NCBI RefSeq assembly: GCF_000006405.1
Contig: NW_003215631.1
Location: forward strand, 349,047-394,812
Source: Perkinsus marinus ATCC 50983
Taxonomy: Eukaryota; Perkinsozoa; Perkinsida; Perkinsidae
Reading direction: 5' to 3'
Length of the DNA stretch: 45,766 bases
Positions 35,515 to 45,287 of this stretch are shown here, in pieces. Every line of letters begins with the position of its first letter. Within the stretch, counting starts at the first letter, position 1. The notes beneath the pieces were generated by a model. That model was given only the letters and a program-made list of their open reading frames with translations. It did not search any database and was not told where the DNA came from. Both the position numbers and the translations under genes were made by a program.

Positions 35515-35706
35515 ATGATTCTGCTCATCAATCTGATCCTTTTGATAACTCCCAGCAGTTCGCATGGTTCAGAATATCAAAGAAACCTCAATGGGATATC
35601 TACTATCCCCGAAATGTCGGGAGCGGAACCTGGGCTGCCTGTGAGATTGGAGAGACTTCTTTCCGTACTAAACATTATAATGTCTGTTTTAGGATATCAA
35701 CGTTAA
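35515..35706 (+). CDS. short ORF with signal peptide, possibly first exon of the next gene
   Basis: 63 codons starting MILLINLILLITPSSSHG, a strong signal-peptide profile, then a polar region ending VLGYQR before a stop. CPW-WPC proteins are secreted and the CPW-WPC exons downstream lack a visible signal peptide, so this could be their first exon, with the hAT-like element in the intervening intron. It could equally be an independent small secreted peptide. No splice junction decides it. Confidence 0.4.
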   Translation: MILLINLILLITPSSSHGSEYQRNLNGISTIPEMSGAEPGLPVRLERLLSVLNIIMSVLGYQR

Positions 35707-35837
35707 GTTAGGGCTACGCCTGAGATTGTATGACTTGTTACTATGCCTTCACATGTAGTTCCATTATCCTCCTGCGGCCAACTACGACCTCTAGCGCGAT
35801 ACGCAACTCCACAGACTCCGCGAGCAGCAGCAGAGAG

Positions 35838-36590
35838 CAGGGTTTCACCTAGGAATTATTGAGCATGCGCCTAAGTTCGACTCGCTGGGCGCTTGCGCGC
35901 CTTAAATTGTCCCATTAGATCCTTTAGGTTGCTTTTCGCCGAAAATTTTTTCTGTGAATTATCACAATTATCACAATTATTACAGTGAATTATCACTGTA
36001 ATCCGCTGGCTTCCTCTTGCCAGCTTCCATAAGTCGTTCGAACGTATTTACAGGCATGCTTTACAACTATCTACGGGGCAAATCGGGGCCACATCCAACT
36101 ACGATATGCTCAGTAACCAACTGGCACTGTGTCACTGGCACTTATTTAGTGATGTCACGCCGATGAACGGCGCTTGTGGCGCTGCGCCACTGGCGCACGC
36201 GTGCTACAAGGCGCATGGGCGGTTGTTATGGGATTCTGCGCACATCAATGTAGCCCATGGGATGTGCTTGCGTGCTTCCTGAGATCTATAGCTCTTGATG
36301 AGGGTTGTCCGCCCAGGAAGGCACGTTACCCTTCCCTCTCCTCTTGAGTCACTCCCCTAAGTCTCCGTAGCTCAGCTACCTCTACAAGCTCACCAGTACT
36401 TGTGTTATCCAGTCCGTGCGCTTTACTATCACATCACACCCTTCCGCTACATCTACTCGAACCCGTTACACGTTCCTACGGAGGCGCGTCGGGCGCGCCT
36501 ACTGCCGCACCCGACATGCGCGCCTACTCCTCTTCGACCCACCAGAATGCGCGCCTGGGGGCGCGCCCAATACGCCTAGGTGAAACCCTG
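35838..36590. mobile_element. non-autonomous hAT-like element (MITE), 753 bp, with TIRs and 8-bp TSD
   Basis: Both ends carry the inverted repeat CAGGGTTTCACCTAGG (35838-35853 and, inverted, 36575-36590). Similarity continues inward (TTATTGAGCATGCGCC against TATTGGGCGCGCCC). The element is flanked on both sides by the identical octamer GCAGAGAG (35830-35837 and 36591-36598). CAGGG ends and 8-bp target duplications are typical of hAT transposons. The inside has no transposase-like ORF. It holds a GC-rich block with several GCGCGCCT strings, AT-rich inverted repeats near 35979-36002 and the palindrome GTGGCGC-T-GCGCCAC at 36176-36190. It should depend on a transposase encoded elsewhere. Confidence 0.88.
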
Positions 36591-36683
36591 GCAGAGAGTG
36601 ACTAGAAATATCAAGTCACAAGCTGCACAGATAAGGCTCTTTCCAAGAATGCAAGAGTATTCCGAGTGAGTCCATGTCAAAAT

Positions 36684-36706
36684 CGTGCCATGGGCCCCAT
36701 GGCACG
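36684..36706. repeat. perfect palindrome with one-base centre
   Basis: CGTGCCATGGG, then C, then CCCATGGCACG: two 11-bp arms in perfect inversion. It lies 94 bp past the hAT-like element. It could form a cruciform or RNA hairpin. Function unknown. Confidence 0.8.
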
Positions 36707-36772
36707 GGGCTCATGTTGTGTCGCGCAGCATCTCATCTCTGCTCAGTATTACGAAGTTGGCATTGAGCGATA

Positions 36773-37537
36773 ATGATCTTTGGAGTGCGCTGGTCGCCGT
36801 ATCCAGAGATCGCGGATCTGGCAGTGAGACGAGAAATTCTCGTCGAGAATGATCCTGGGCCAAGGTAACCACGCTCGAGGAAAAGTCTCCATGAGAGGCT
36901 CTTTAAAAACCGTACCTAGCGTTCAAATGATCGTGATAGTTGTCACGGACTTCGCCATGCGTCATGAGATAGACTCGTCTGACCTGTTCTGTACAAGGAA
37001 TTATAACTCTTTGTGTAGTGCTATAGTTGGACGAAATACTATGGAAACGTATGCTTCTCGTAGGCCCAGTAAGACTGCAGACGCGACGATTGCATCCTCC
37101 TGTTCATTGACTAGGAATCATGGAGCGAAGAAGGGGATGGCAAACACTGTCGCGCCCTTTACCATTATTCTGGCTCATGCCCACAAGTTCTGAACTTTGC
37201 AGGATTGGACCCTCTTGAGAAGGGCAGTGTCGCTCGTCAGTGTGGCTCACAGTATTCGTGTGTCGACCAGTGCGAGTCCGATTTCAACCGCGCATGCCCA
37301 GTAAGTTCATGATGCAGGTCCTGCATCACTCAATCCTGCATTGCAGGATTGAGGGAAGGGTACTTGCTTAGCAATGCTTACTCAGGATGGATGGAGTTAC
37401 ACGTCCAACGGCATGTGCTCTGCTCCTTTGGAATATACTGGGCCCTGTCCTACTTCATATGATCTAAGATCCTACAACCGGATCATGAAAGCGCGTTTCG
37501 CCGATATTTGTGATGTAGTTTGGCCATGTTTTTCCTG
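36773..37537 (+). CDS. CPW-WPC domain protein A (secreted; 5' exons uncertain)
   Basis: The last two exons are firm. Exon 37203-37300 ends CESDFNRACP, and exon 37386-37537 continues DGWSYTSNGMCSAPLEYTG through to DICDVVWPCFS and a stop. Joined, they form one CPW-WPC domain: opening CPDGW, the CSAPLEYTGPC core and the closing WPC. CPW-WPC proteins are secreted Cys-rich proteins of apicomplexans and relatives. Plasmodium members sit on the zygote/ookinete surface. An upstream exon around 36773-36864 (WSPYPEIADLAVRREIL) and one after 37000 (NYNSLCSAIVGRNTMET) probably belong to the same gene, but joins are unclear. The start at 36773 is tentative and a signal peptide may lie at 35515. Confidence 0.65.
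37311..37353. repeat. two adjacent hairpins inside an 85-nt intron
   Basis: GATGCAGG-T-CCTGCATC (37311-37327) is followed by CTCAATCCTGCA-T-TGCAGGATTGAG (37329-37353). Both are perfect with a one-base centre. They fill half of the intron 37301-37385 between the two CPW-WPC exons. Confidence 0.85.
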
Positions 37538-37628
37538 AGCTTTCGGGCCGAATAGGTTTCCATCCACTCAGTATTCCCCGTAGAGAAATATTATTCAGAA
37601 AACTGTGTGTTGTAGCACTTGTACTACT

Positions 37629-38952
37629 ATGAAAATCTTCATGGGCATGGCGAGCACAACCATTCTCCTAACGATATTCGTATCGGGGGTCGAAGGCGAT
37701 CCAAGCATAACTCTTCACTTAGACACTCCTCTGGGTTTCAATCGTGAAAGCTCCTCAACGAGTACGACTAGATGTGACAGTTTCAATGTGAAAAGCTTCA
37801 TTCTGTCTTTAGGGAAAGAGTCTAGGGAGCTCATTGACTTTGTTGGGAAGAATGGATTCACCGAGTTGTCAAACACTCCGAGGATCAATGTTTTCATTGA
37901 GGGCCGGCGATCATCTGAACGTACTGCTCTAGCTGAGGAGAAACGGTCTCCGTTACGAGAACCCGAGGCATCAATTGATGTTCATGTCGAGTCCGAAGTT
38001 CCACAGAACTATCCTTCGACCTCTCTGAGGCTCCGAAATCTACTCCAGGATGAGAGACGCCTGATGAATCGTGTTGCTCAAACAGGTAGGGGTCAACACA
38101 AATTCCACATCGCCATCACCACGATTCAGGCAAAATCATCCGGGGGATGTTAGAACGTCGTGTGCTATAGTGACTGGCATGCCGAGCCGGGAAGATTTCT
38201 CATTGAGTTACCACCTCAGTTCTATTTTCTTCTATCTAGGCGATTGGCTTCTGCAGATTCCAGTTATTTTTACTCCAACAACTGAATGGTATTTGCCAAC
38301 GTTTTGTGCGCTTTCCTGGTAGCAAAAGGTCATACACCGCGGATTTTACAGTGCGAAAGATGATGGAAATGCTGCGGTTTCAGATATACATAACGGTTGC
38401 GAAGGAATCAGTGGAAACATCTATCGAGAATCGCCTAGCAAGTCACTTCTTCAATGGATTATGCAAGCGAGAATATTCAGGAGAGGTACATCGAACTGCT
38501 CATCTATGTTGAGCAGTCATATTACAGTGCCCTTTGCACTGGGAAAGCAAAGGGCAAGTTTGTGTCCCACCATCGGATCATACTGGCTCATGCACCTCTT
38601 TCACCCACCCATTGAGTGTTCCCGAGAAGCAAAGACTTGCACGCGATTGCGCTATCCACTGGTACCTCACAGGACGGAAGCCCCGGTCTATAACCGTGAT
38701 TCAGGCCGTGCTCGGATAGCTGCGCAAGAGATTTCTCCGGCTGTCCACAAGGATGGACTTTCTCCGTTAGCCAGGGGTGTATTGCTCCTCACAACACGCG
38801 CGGTAGCTGTCTCCGATCCATCAACTTTACCGCGATGTCCATACAAGATAAAGCATCTTGGGCGGCGATGTGTGCCGAAGAATGGTGGGTGACTTCCTCA
38901 GCTAAGGTTGCCCCTTGAGATCTCGCACCTCAGGCCTTGCTCAGAAAATTGA
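37629..38952 (+). CDS. CPW-WPC domain protein B with signal peptide and two CPW-WPC domains
   Basis: ATG 37629 opens a signal peptide (MKIFMGMASTTILLTIFVS, cleavage likely after EG). A long first exon (37629 to about 38085) and an exon ending near 38485 (LCKREYSGE) lead to domain 1: CPLHWESKGQVCVPPSDHTG and LARDCAIHW. A 43-nt intron splits the Trp codon, and the next exon starts PCSDSCARDF, restoring WPC. Domain 2 follows at once: CPQGWTFSVSQGCIAPHN and SWAAMCAEEW, where a second intron again splits the Trp codon, and the final short exon (38934-38952) reads PCSEN and stops. The reaction or ligand is unknown. The family is extracellular. The joins between 38085 and 38330 are ambiguous. The 143-codon ORF over domain 1-2 in another frame is a shadow. 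Confidence 0.75.
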
Positions 38953-39279
38953 AATGTGCTCTTGATATGCGCGTTTTTCGTCGAATGCGTGAAATGATGA
39001 TTTGAGTTCTGTTCAATGGAATATAACGAGGATCGATATATTACGGACTGGTCAGCCAGTGATGTGGTTCTGAATGCAAACCTCTGACCAGTCATGTGCG
39101 AATTCGGTATGCAAAAAAGGCATCTTGCATAAATTAATCCGGGATGCTCTGCAAATTGCAAATTGCAGACTGCAATTTACGCAATCGATTTCATTTCTTC
39201 TTGTGTTCGTCCAAAATGTTGTCGATCGCTGTGGTTCTTCCCTTCTATTCATGATGTGTGTTAGGTACATTTGAACACC

Positions 39280-40188
39280 ATGAATATCTATGCTTCACTT
39301 GCAGCGGCAACTGTGGTGTCTGCTGCACCAAGCTACGAGATGCATTCAAATGGCCACTCAACTGAAGTGCTTCTCGTTCCACCTGAAGACCCATTTCCAC
39401 AAATCCGAGGAGAAGTGAAGTCTCGGCGTGGAATTTGATGTCGTCAACGAGCCGATTCTTCCCTACTTAGATTGAGCGACTCGAAGCCAGCCGTCGCGAA
39501 TTTGAGGCAAATGAATTGTCCTCGTTGAAGCAAAACACATCTCTTGTTGAGAACTCCTCATACCAGCCGTTTACTGTGAGGCTATTGCCACCCACAACTA
39601 CTGACATCGGAAGGATCAAACAGAGAATTGACGAGTTAGAGGCACGACGAGCAAAACGCGAGGCCGAAATGTTTCAAGAAATACGTAGATCTCTTGAAGC
39701 GACAAAGCCTAAAAAATGTAAGATCTATACTATTCGTGTCTTCCAATTTGTGCATGGTTTCTATAGCATTTTCATACGACAGCAAGCCTATTTCAATAAG
39801 AATCGGCAGTGTTGGTCCCTTTCCTCGTGTTGTCGACCTTGTAGCCGAGATGGAGCGCCGCCGAGACGAGAAAGAGTCGTCCATACGTCAAAAGTTTCTT
39901 GGTCGAGGTGCGTATCCCTCAAAACCAACCGCTCGTGGGAGAAACAATATCTTTATCACTCTCACCCTTCAGATACGACTGCGTTGACCGAACTGGGGGA
40001 GAAGCGGAAATCGTATCAAAAATTTCGTCTAAACCTTTATCCGCCTCAGGTAATGAGCTAAATGGAGCTCATGTGACAATCTGATCAAGATTTTTCGATG
40101 GTTTGCCGGATCTGAATGTCAGGAGAGTACCTCCGAAATCATTCACTCTATCGATTCTCTTGAGAAGTTAGAAGATGAACTATTATAG
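39280..40188 (+). CDS. putative secreted helical protein of unknown family
   Basis: Exons 39280-39414, 39471-39717, 39767-39907, 39973-40049 and 40090-40188 are phase-consistent (0,1,1,0) and give about 232 residues. The start MNIYASLAAATVVSAAPS is a good signal peptide. The mature part is rich in charged helices (IERLEASRREFEANE, RIDELEARRAKREAEMF, EMERRRDEKESSIRQKFLG), suggesting coiled coils. I do not recognise the family. The stop TAG at 40186 could instead be an acceptor, since an open stretch with TRYALERLNGQESG follows at about 40310-40388 and another ends ITYSWERFLE near 40510. The gene may therefore extend to about 40530. Confidence 0.6.
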
Positions 40189-42802
40189 GGTACGCATCAA
40201 GAAATGACGAAACTCTTCTCCGTGTTTGAAATCAAGAGTCGTTCTGGGAGCTGTGGCTTGGGGATCTATAGGAGTGTGAGCTTGCCTTTTCTGGAGCAGT
40301 CACCACCTATGCGTCAACTGCCAGCAATAAGCCTGCTACTCGCTACGCTCTTGAACGACTCAATGGCCAAGAATCCGGTAGCCTCTCTGAGTGATTCAGT
40401 CTTGAGATAAGTAACTTCTAACAGATGTTCGCTACTTGTACTTAGATCATCTCACGCAAGCTCCGATGATTTGGACAACATCACATACAGCTGGGAGCGC
40501 TTCCTTGAATGAAATGAGTTTCGACCCGCAGTTAATACGACGAGGTACCATCTTTTCTGGAGACGGATGCGGCAGTTCTTAATGACTCATGAGCATTCCT
40601 TATCACCTATGCTCTGACTCCGACTCAGATTCATTCCCGTTTAAGGAGAGAACTCACCGGCTGTGCTTTTTCAGGTCTGGAAGCTTCCAAGGTAAGGCTC
40701 AACGGATACGTGAAATACCGATCCCATAGTCTTCTACTCGTCACCCACAAGCTATAATCAATATTATCGCGACACGGAGGAAGGCGTGAAGTCCCCATGA
40801 TATGATTTTCAAGTCTGTATCTTGCGTTTGGCAACCATGTCTTCGAGTCCGTGAAGACTGCCGTAGCTGAAACTGTGCCCTCCACAATATGGAGTCCGTA
40901 TAGTCTATGCTGTGTGCTCTGGGAATAACCCGTAATCACTCCTCTCGATTCAAGTATTTTCTTTGTCGAAGGACGGCCTCAATTCTGGTTGGTAGCGGGT
41001 AGGGCTCGCAGCGTACTCTAGTCGACTCTCAACTAGACAGTCTATCATATATTCGTCGAAGACTCGGACTCGAAGCTACAATGGGGTCGCTATGCCACTT
41101 GTTGGCTGCTCACTGGATACAAAGCAGGCTCGGAGAAGACACGTTTTCACATCATATAGCAAAAAAGTCGGGACGTTTCGGAGGAGATTACGAGCGAGAA
41201 GGTAACCTATAAAATCAGGAGACACTAGTGCCGGAGATGAAAAACACGTTGAACGGTTCCTTCGTTCAGGTAGAACTGCTTTGAGTCAACGCGATTTCCG
41301 AGTGGACTTTAACCGTCTTCGGTACAAGCTCATTATTAAGTGTGGTGCCCCACTAAAGTGAGCAGAGTGAAATTAATATGGTGCTAGAATTGCTATTGCC
41401 CGATGATTCTGTCGACGCTGACATTCACCGAGTACGACCAAACTTCTTGATCTATCTACCTGTTAGATAAGTTAGGGTTCCAGCCTTTGGGTGGTACTCC
41501 TGAATTTTCTTATATCGCTTTGATTTATCACCAAGAAATTGGGCTGAACTTTTTTTGCATGGATTTTGAGCAATTTTGCGTGATTTGATTGTGCATAGCT
41601 CGACAGAGCCAAATCATATCTAGAATTCAAAGGTACCTTCTAGTTAGCTATCACTCAAAAATTCGTTGAACTCTGCGACTCACAGACAAAGCACATTTTA
41701 TTTGGGGCACCCGATACGTTCCGAGTCAAGAGTGGCATTCTGAGAAGTTTGGCGTGAGATCTATCGCACTCAACTTAGGCTTGCGATGAAACGATTTCTT
41801 CAACGTTGACATTATGCTATGAGAGTAGATACCCTACGCTACATAGTATGTATTCGGCTGTAGTTGAATAACTGACATAGTCCCCATTCCTTTCAATCAT
41901 CTATGAAAGCATTTTGGGTCTTTCTTGGGACGTTTAGGGCGTCAGGATCAACCAAATTGTTGAATCTTCATCCAGTCATCTCTGCAGAAATTCGATCGCC
42001 CATGAGAACTATATTCTATGGTGAACCAGATCCAATCTGGCAGATTGTTACTTCTATATCATTGTGTTCTCTCAGACCCCAGATTATCACGATCATTACA
42101 TGCATGCAAGCGCGACTACTCGTCACCCTGCCCAGAATTCCACAGTTGACGAGGGGAGGGCACAGGTGTTATTGTAACAGTCTTAACCACTCTCAGCGCG
42201 CGACGACGATGGTGCTTGTATCCCTCAAGAAAGCAACGGACCATGTGGGCGCTATGCAGTTGTACTCTCACTCTTGAACAAAGACTCGAAAGCGCGCTGG
42301 GCTGAGCTGTGCAGGGTCAACTGGCCATGCCAAAGTACTGAACATACGTTGCGTCGGGGTCTTTCGTGTTTTCCTTGGTTAACCTCTTACCTGTCAGATT
42401 GTGTGATAAGCTTCAGAGAAAGCGTAGTCGAACATAAGCATGCTGTTTTGCTCGGTTTTTCTCGTGATTTCAGTGTCCTGAAGGTTGGACTCACGTACGT
42501 GATAAGACTTGCCGGGCATCTGAGCTGTACAGCGGCCCGTGCAGGTCCAGTTTCTCATGGGGGAGGACGTGGAAAACTCTTTCTCATCGCCTGTCAGACG
42601 CGAAATGAACTTCGCTGCGTTCAGCAAAGATAACCTGGAAGATTGGTCGAATAGGTGTGGGGCTTATTGGACTTGTGAGCACAGTTGACTCCATATGATC
42701 ATTCTCTTGTAAGCATGCTTCTCCTAGACAAAAAACTGTGCATCGTATCTAACGCGACATTGCTGTACTGGTTGTCGTAAGTACAGGTTCTATCAGAAGG
42801 CC
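40189..42802. other. 2.6-kb stretch with scattered possible exons, no firm gene
   Basis: Possible coding pieces on the plus strand: 40310-40530 (see previous entry), 41081-41359 (two open stretches, the second ending RLRYKLIIKCGAPLK before TGA) and 41903-42170 (MKAFWVFLGTFRASGS start, then TPDYHDHYMHASATTR). They resemble the neighbouring secreted genes in style, but I could not chain them with consistent splice phases. From 41360 to 41902 I see nothing coding. The long ORF at 42274-42633 has no support. Confidence 0.35.
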
Positions 42803-44082
42803 ATGTTCCGGTTCTGCGTCATGGTCACCACCTCGGGTGCTTACGTTCATTCTAGCGATCATCTGGAGTTCTCCTCGAGTGTCTCATCTTTGCTTCGCGA
42901 AACCTGCGGGGACGAATGTGCTAATGCGTGGGGAGAACGTGTTGTTCCTAAACTCAACGAGTTCGTCGAACGGCAAGGAGACAACTGGGTATGGTATGTG
43001 ATTGGTTGCACGGCACTAAACAATATCAGCTCACCGAGAAAATGTTTTTGCCTGTAGTCTGGTATCCCATTGCATCTCACTGAACTAATCGCAAAAGAGG
43101 TGGAGGAGCTCCGACAGGATAAATCTGACATACTGCGAGCTTTGGAAGCTCCACATTATGACACGTCATCTCGTGCAGCTCTCATAGAGCCCAGCTCAGT
43201 CAACATTGGTAAGGATTGAGTTAAAGACTTTGAGAGAAGATGGGTTGTAAATCTCATAGAACACAAGAATCGATGTACCAAAATACGGCAAGCTTCGCTG
43301 ATGGCTTACGATGTGTCACGTAACTTGGTGAGATCGATGCAGCTGGGTTTCGTTTTGATAAGTAAGCCTCCTGACAGGTCAGCGCAATGGCAGGGTCTGT
43401 TGCCGTGCTTTGTGGATGCACCTTCAGTCCCGTGAAAGCTTCGTGGTATGTTCTGAGGCGTAGACCCGTGCAGGTTTTCAAACATCTGAGCTCAGCAAGT
43501 TGAAGAACGATCTGTATACATGTGGATATCCGGTAGGAGTTTCTACTCGTGATTCTCTCACAGAGTGCACCTCTGCAGTTTCATGCATACCAAGGTCTAT
43601 ATGGAATCTACGAGGAGCTGTGGGAGCTGGTGAAGCTAGGTGAAGAGCGTGACGTCCTTGTGTACGCGAATCGCCCTCTCAATATTTCGTGTTGCCCAGC
43701 TACGAGCATGTGTCGTTTGAACTGAAAATTCTCCTGCACTCAACTGTCAGAGAAGATGAAATTTTCATACATCCCTCTTCCATTGAGTTCACTCGGCTTG
43801 GAGCTCACTGATATACATAGCATCCGGAGCTGTATTTGCTCGATCTATATGTTGAATGAATCATCCTGGTCAATTTGGATCATTCAACATACAGACCAAC
43901 CTGAGTCCCTGAGATTACTGATTCTCATGATTTCTACGCTCTCTGACTTGAATTTAGTCGCTGAACAGTCGGAGCTATGGAATCGTGATGAGCACCTCGA
44001 TTTGTCGCTCGTCGGATGCAAATTTCGTATCGCGAAGTCGGCTCGTAGGAGCCATCGTCCTATCTTATATGAAGTTCATTAG
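42803..44082 (+). CDS. putative secreted protein of unknown family, six exons
   Basis: Exons 42803-42988, 43058-43208, 43260-43319, 43474-43532, 43564-43639 and 43751-44082 join in consistent phase (0,1,1,0,1) to 287 residues. The start MFRFCVMVTTSGAYVHSS is a weak but plausible signal peptide. The body shows CGDECANAWGERVVPKLNEF and YQGLYGIYEELWELVKL. No known domain is recognised. The last exon has an alternative frame ending sooner at a TGA near 43810 if the acceptor is used in another phase. An in-frame extension upstream of the Met (FYQKAM) follows an acceptor-like GTACAG, so an earlier exon is possible. Confidence 0.55.
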
Positions 44083-44155
44083 CTTCCTTCGACTCTTCGT
44101 AGAGTTACGCTTGTGTAGCGTAGTTGTCTTTCTGTTCAAGTTTTATCTCATTAGA

Positions 44156-44871
44156 ATGACCATCAGGAACCACATCAATATATTTGTTTCCCTTGGAGTG
44201 TGCCTCCTTATCCCAAGGGCCAATGGCATGACTCTCAACCACAGGGCGAGCGAGGTAGGAATTACATCTGCCCAGTATGAGGCTCCCACACTGAGAGAGT
44301 AGTGTCGCAAGAAACTCGATATGTTCTAGGTTACAGGAGGTACTTTCTCAATGCGTTCAACCCTCGACATGGAGGATTTGCCCTTTCTGTAGCGCCTGCT
44401 CAAGTTCACATCGTATACGACGTGGGGCATATCAATGTCTTATCCACCTCAGCGTCTATGTCTGTCTTTGCGTATGGTGCTCAGATACCCATGACGGATC
44501 AGAACTCGCCATATTTTTCGAAAGCTACCGTGAAGCCGGCCCTCAGCGAAGTAGGTTACACCATGTATCATTGTTGAAGCAGGCTATTTGACCAATGTGA
44601 GCAGCGGTGTCGAGAAATCGCTCGAACACACGGATTGGATTGCTCGCGGATCACTCTCACGGATCCGATACCTAAAATTAGCGACGATAACGATAGCAAT
44701 GATGTGAACATCGGAATAGAGGATAACAGCAAGGCTGCAAGTCTTTCCTGCTCATCATTTGGGCTCACCGCTCAATCTTTTCCCTCTAGCAACAGACGAT
44801 TTGGCTTTACTGGCGAGAGACCTCGGCGAGTCCAGTATACTGCAAAGCTCCGACGAGCACGAAAGTGCTAG
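44156..44871 (+). CDS. putative secreted protein of unknown family, four exons
   Basis: Exons 44156-44254, 44330-44388, 44453-44554 and 44583-44871 (phases 0,2,2) give 182 residues. The N-terminus NIFVSLGVCLLIPRANG after a basic start is a clear signal peptide. The last exon has CEQRCREIARTHGLDCSRI and a basic end KLRRARKC. An acidic Asn/Asp stretch (SDDNDSNDVN) lies between. No family is recognised. Cysteines near the start of the last exon fit an extracellular protein. A competing ORF at 44302-44577 in another frame lacks splice support. Confidence 0.6.
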
Positions 44872-44903
44872 TCTCCTATCATGTAGTGCATCGTCTTGAT
44901 GCC

Positions 44904-45287
44904 ATGTCGCTGTCAGTCGAGGCTATACAGCCCGCACCAGTTCCACAAGGTCAGCTATGGAACTCTGAGAGGCTAAGCTTAGGATCTGGCAGTTTTGAGC
45001 ATCAATATGATGTTACACTCCGGAGGATAGCCGCTGGCGGCGAGGTTGCTAAGTGGGTTGCCAAGATGTGTCAGTCGCATCGCGCCAACAACTCTTAAGT
45101 AGCATCTTAATTCAGAGAAGAACTTCAAAATCTGATTGTTCGAGCTGGACAAGGCTCTGATCTTGATGACCTTCGCTCCAGCGGCATATTAGAAACCGCA
45201 AAAACGATCATGACGAGGGAATCGAGCACCGACGCTTTGAAGAGTAGCTACAACATCCATTTATCCCTCCATTACAGAGCGACGTGA
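44904..45287 (+). CDS. unknown protein, 3' part inside the duplicated block
   Basis: Exon 44904-45052 (MSLSVEAIQPAPVPQ ... RRIAAGGEVA) joins through a 63-nt intron with a GTGGGT donor to exon 45116-45287 (EELQNLIVRAGQGSDLDDL ... SLHYRAT), giving 106 residues in consistent phase. Without that splice the first exon would read on and end WVAKMCQSHRANNS. The second exon is the intact version of the fragment at 33540-33711. There is no signal peptide at this Met, so upstream exons may be missing or the gene may be the end of the one at 44156. Confidence 0.5.

Noticed and set aside
36402-36605. 67-codon ORF inside the hAT-like element as a transposase fragment.
   Set aside because: Low-complexity sequence from the GC-rich block, with no hAT transposase motif.
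38461-38892. 143-codon plus-strand ORF as an independent gene.
   Set aside because: It overlaps the CPW-WPC exons in the wrong frame and shows no domain. The spliced CPW-WPC reading explains the region.
41200-41220. Possible 17-nt introns (GTAACCTATAAAATCAG here and GTAGCATCTTAATTCAG at 33524/45100).
   Set aside because: All well-supported introns in the window are at least about 32 nt and mostly over 41. The second one is also explained by the 63-nt intron 45053-45115.
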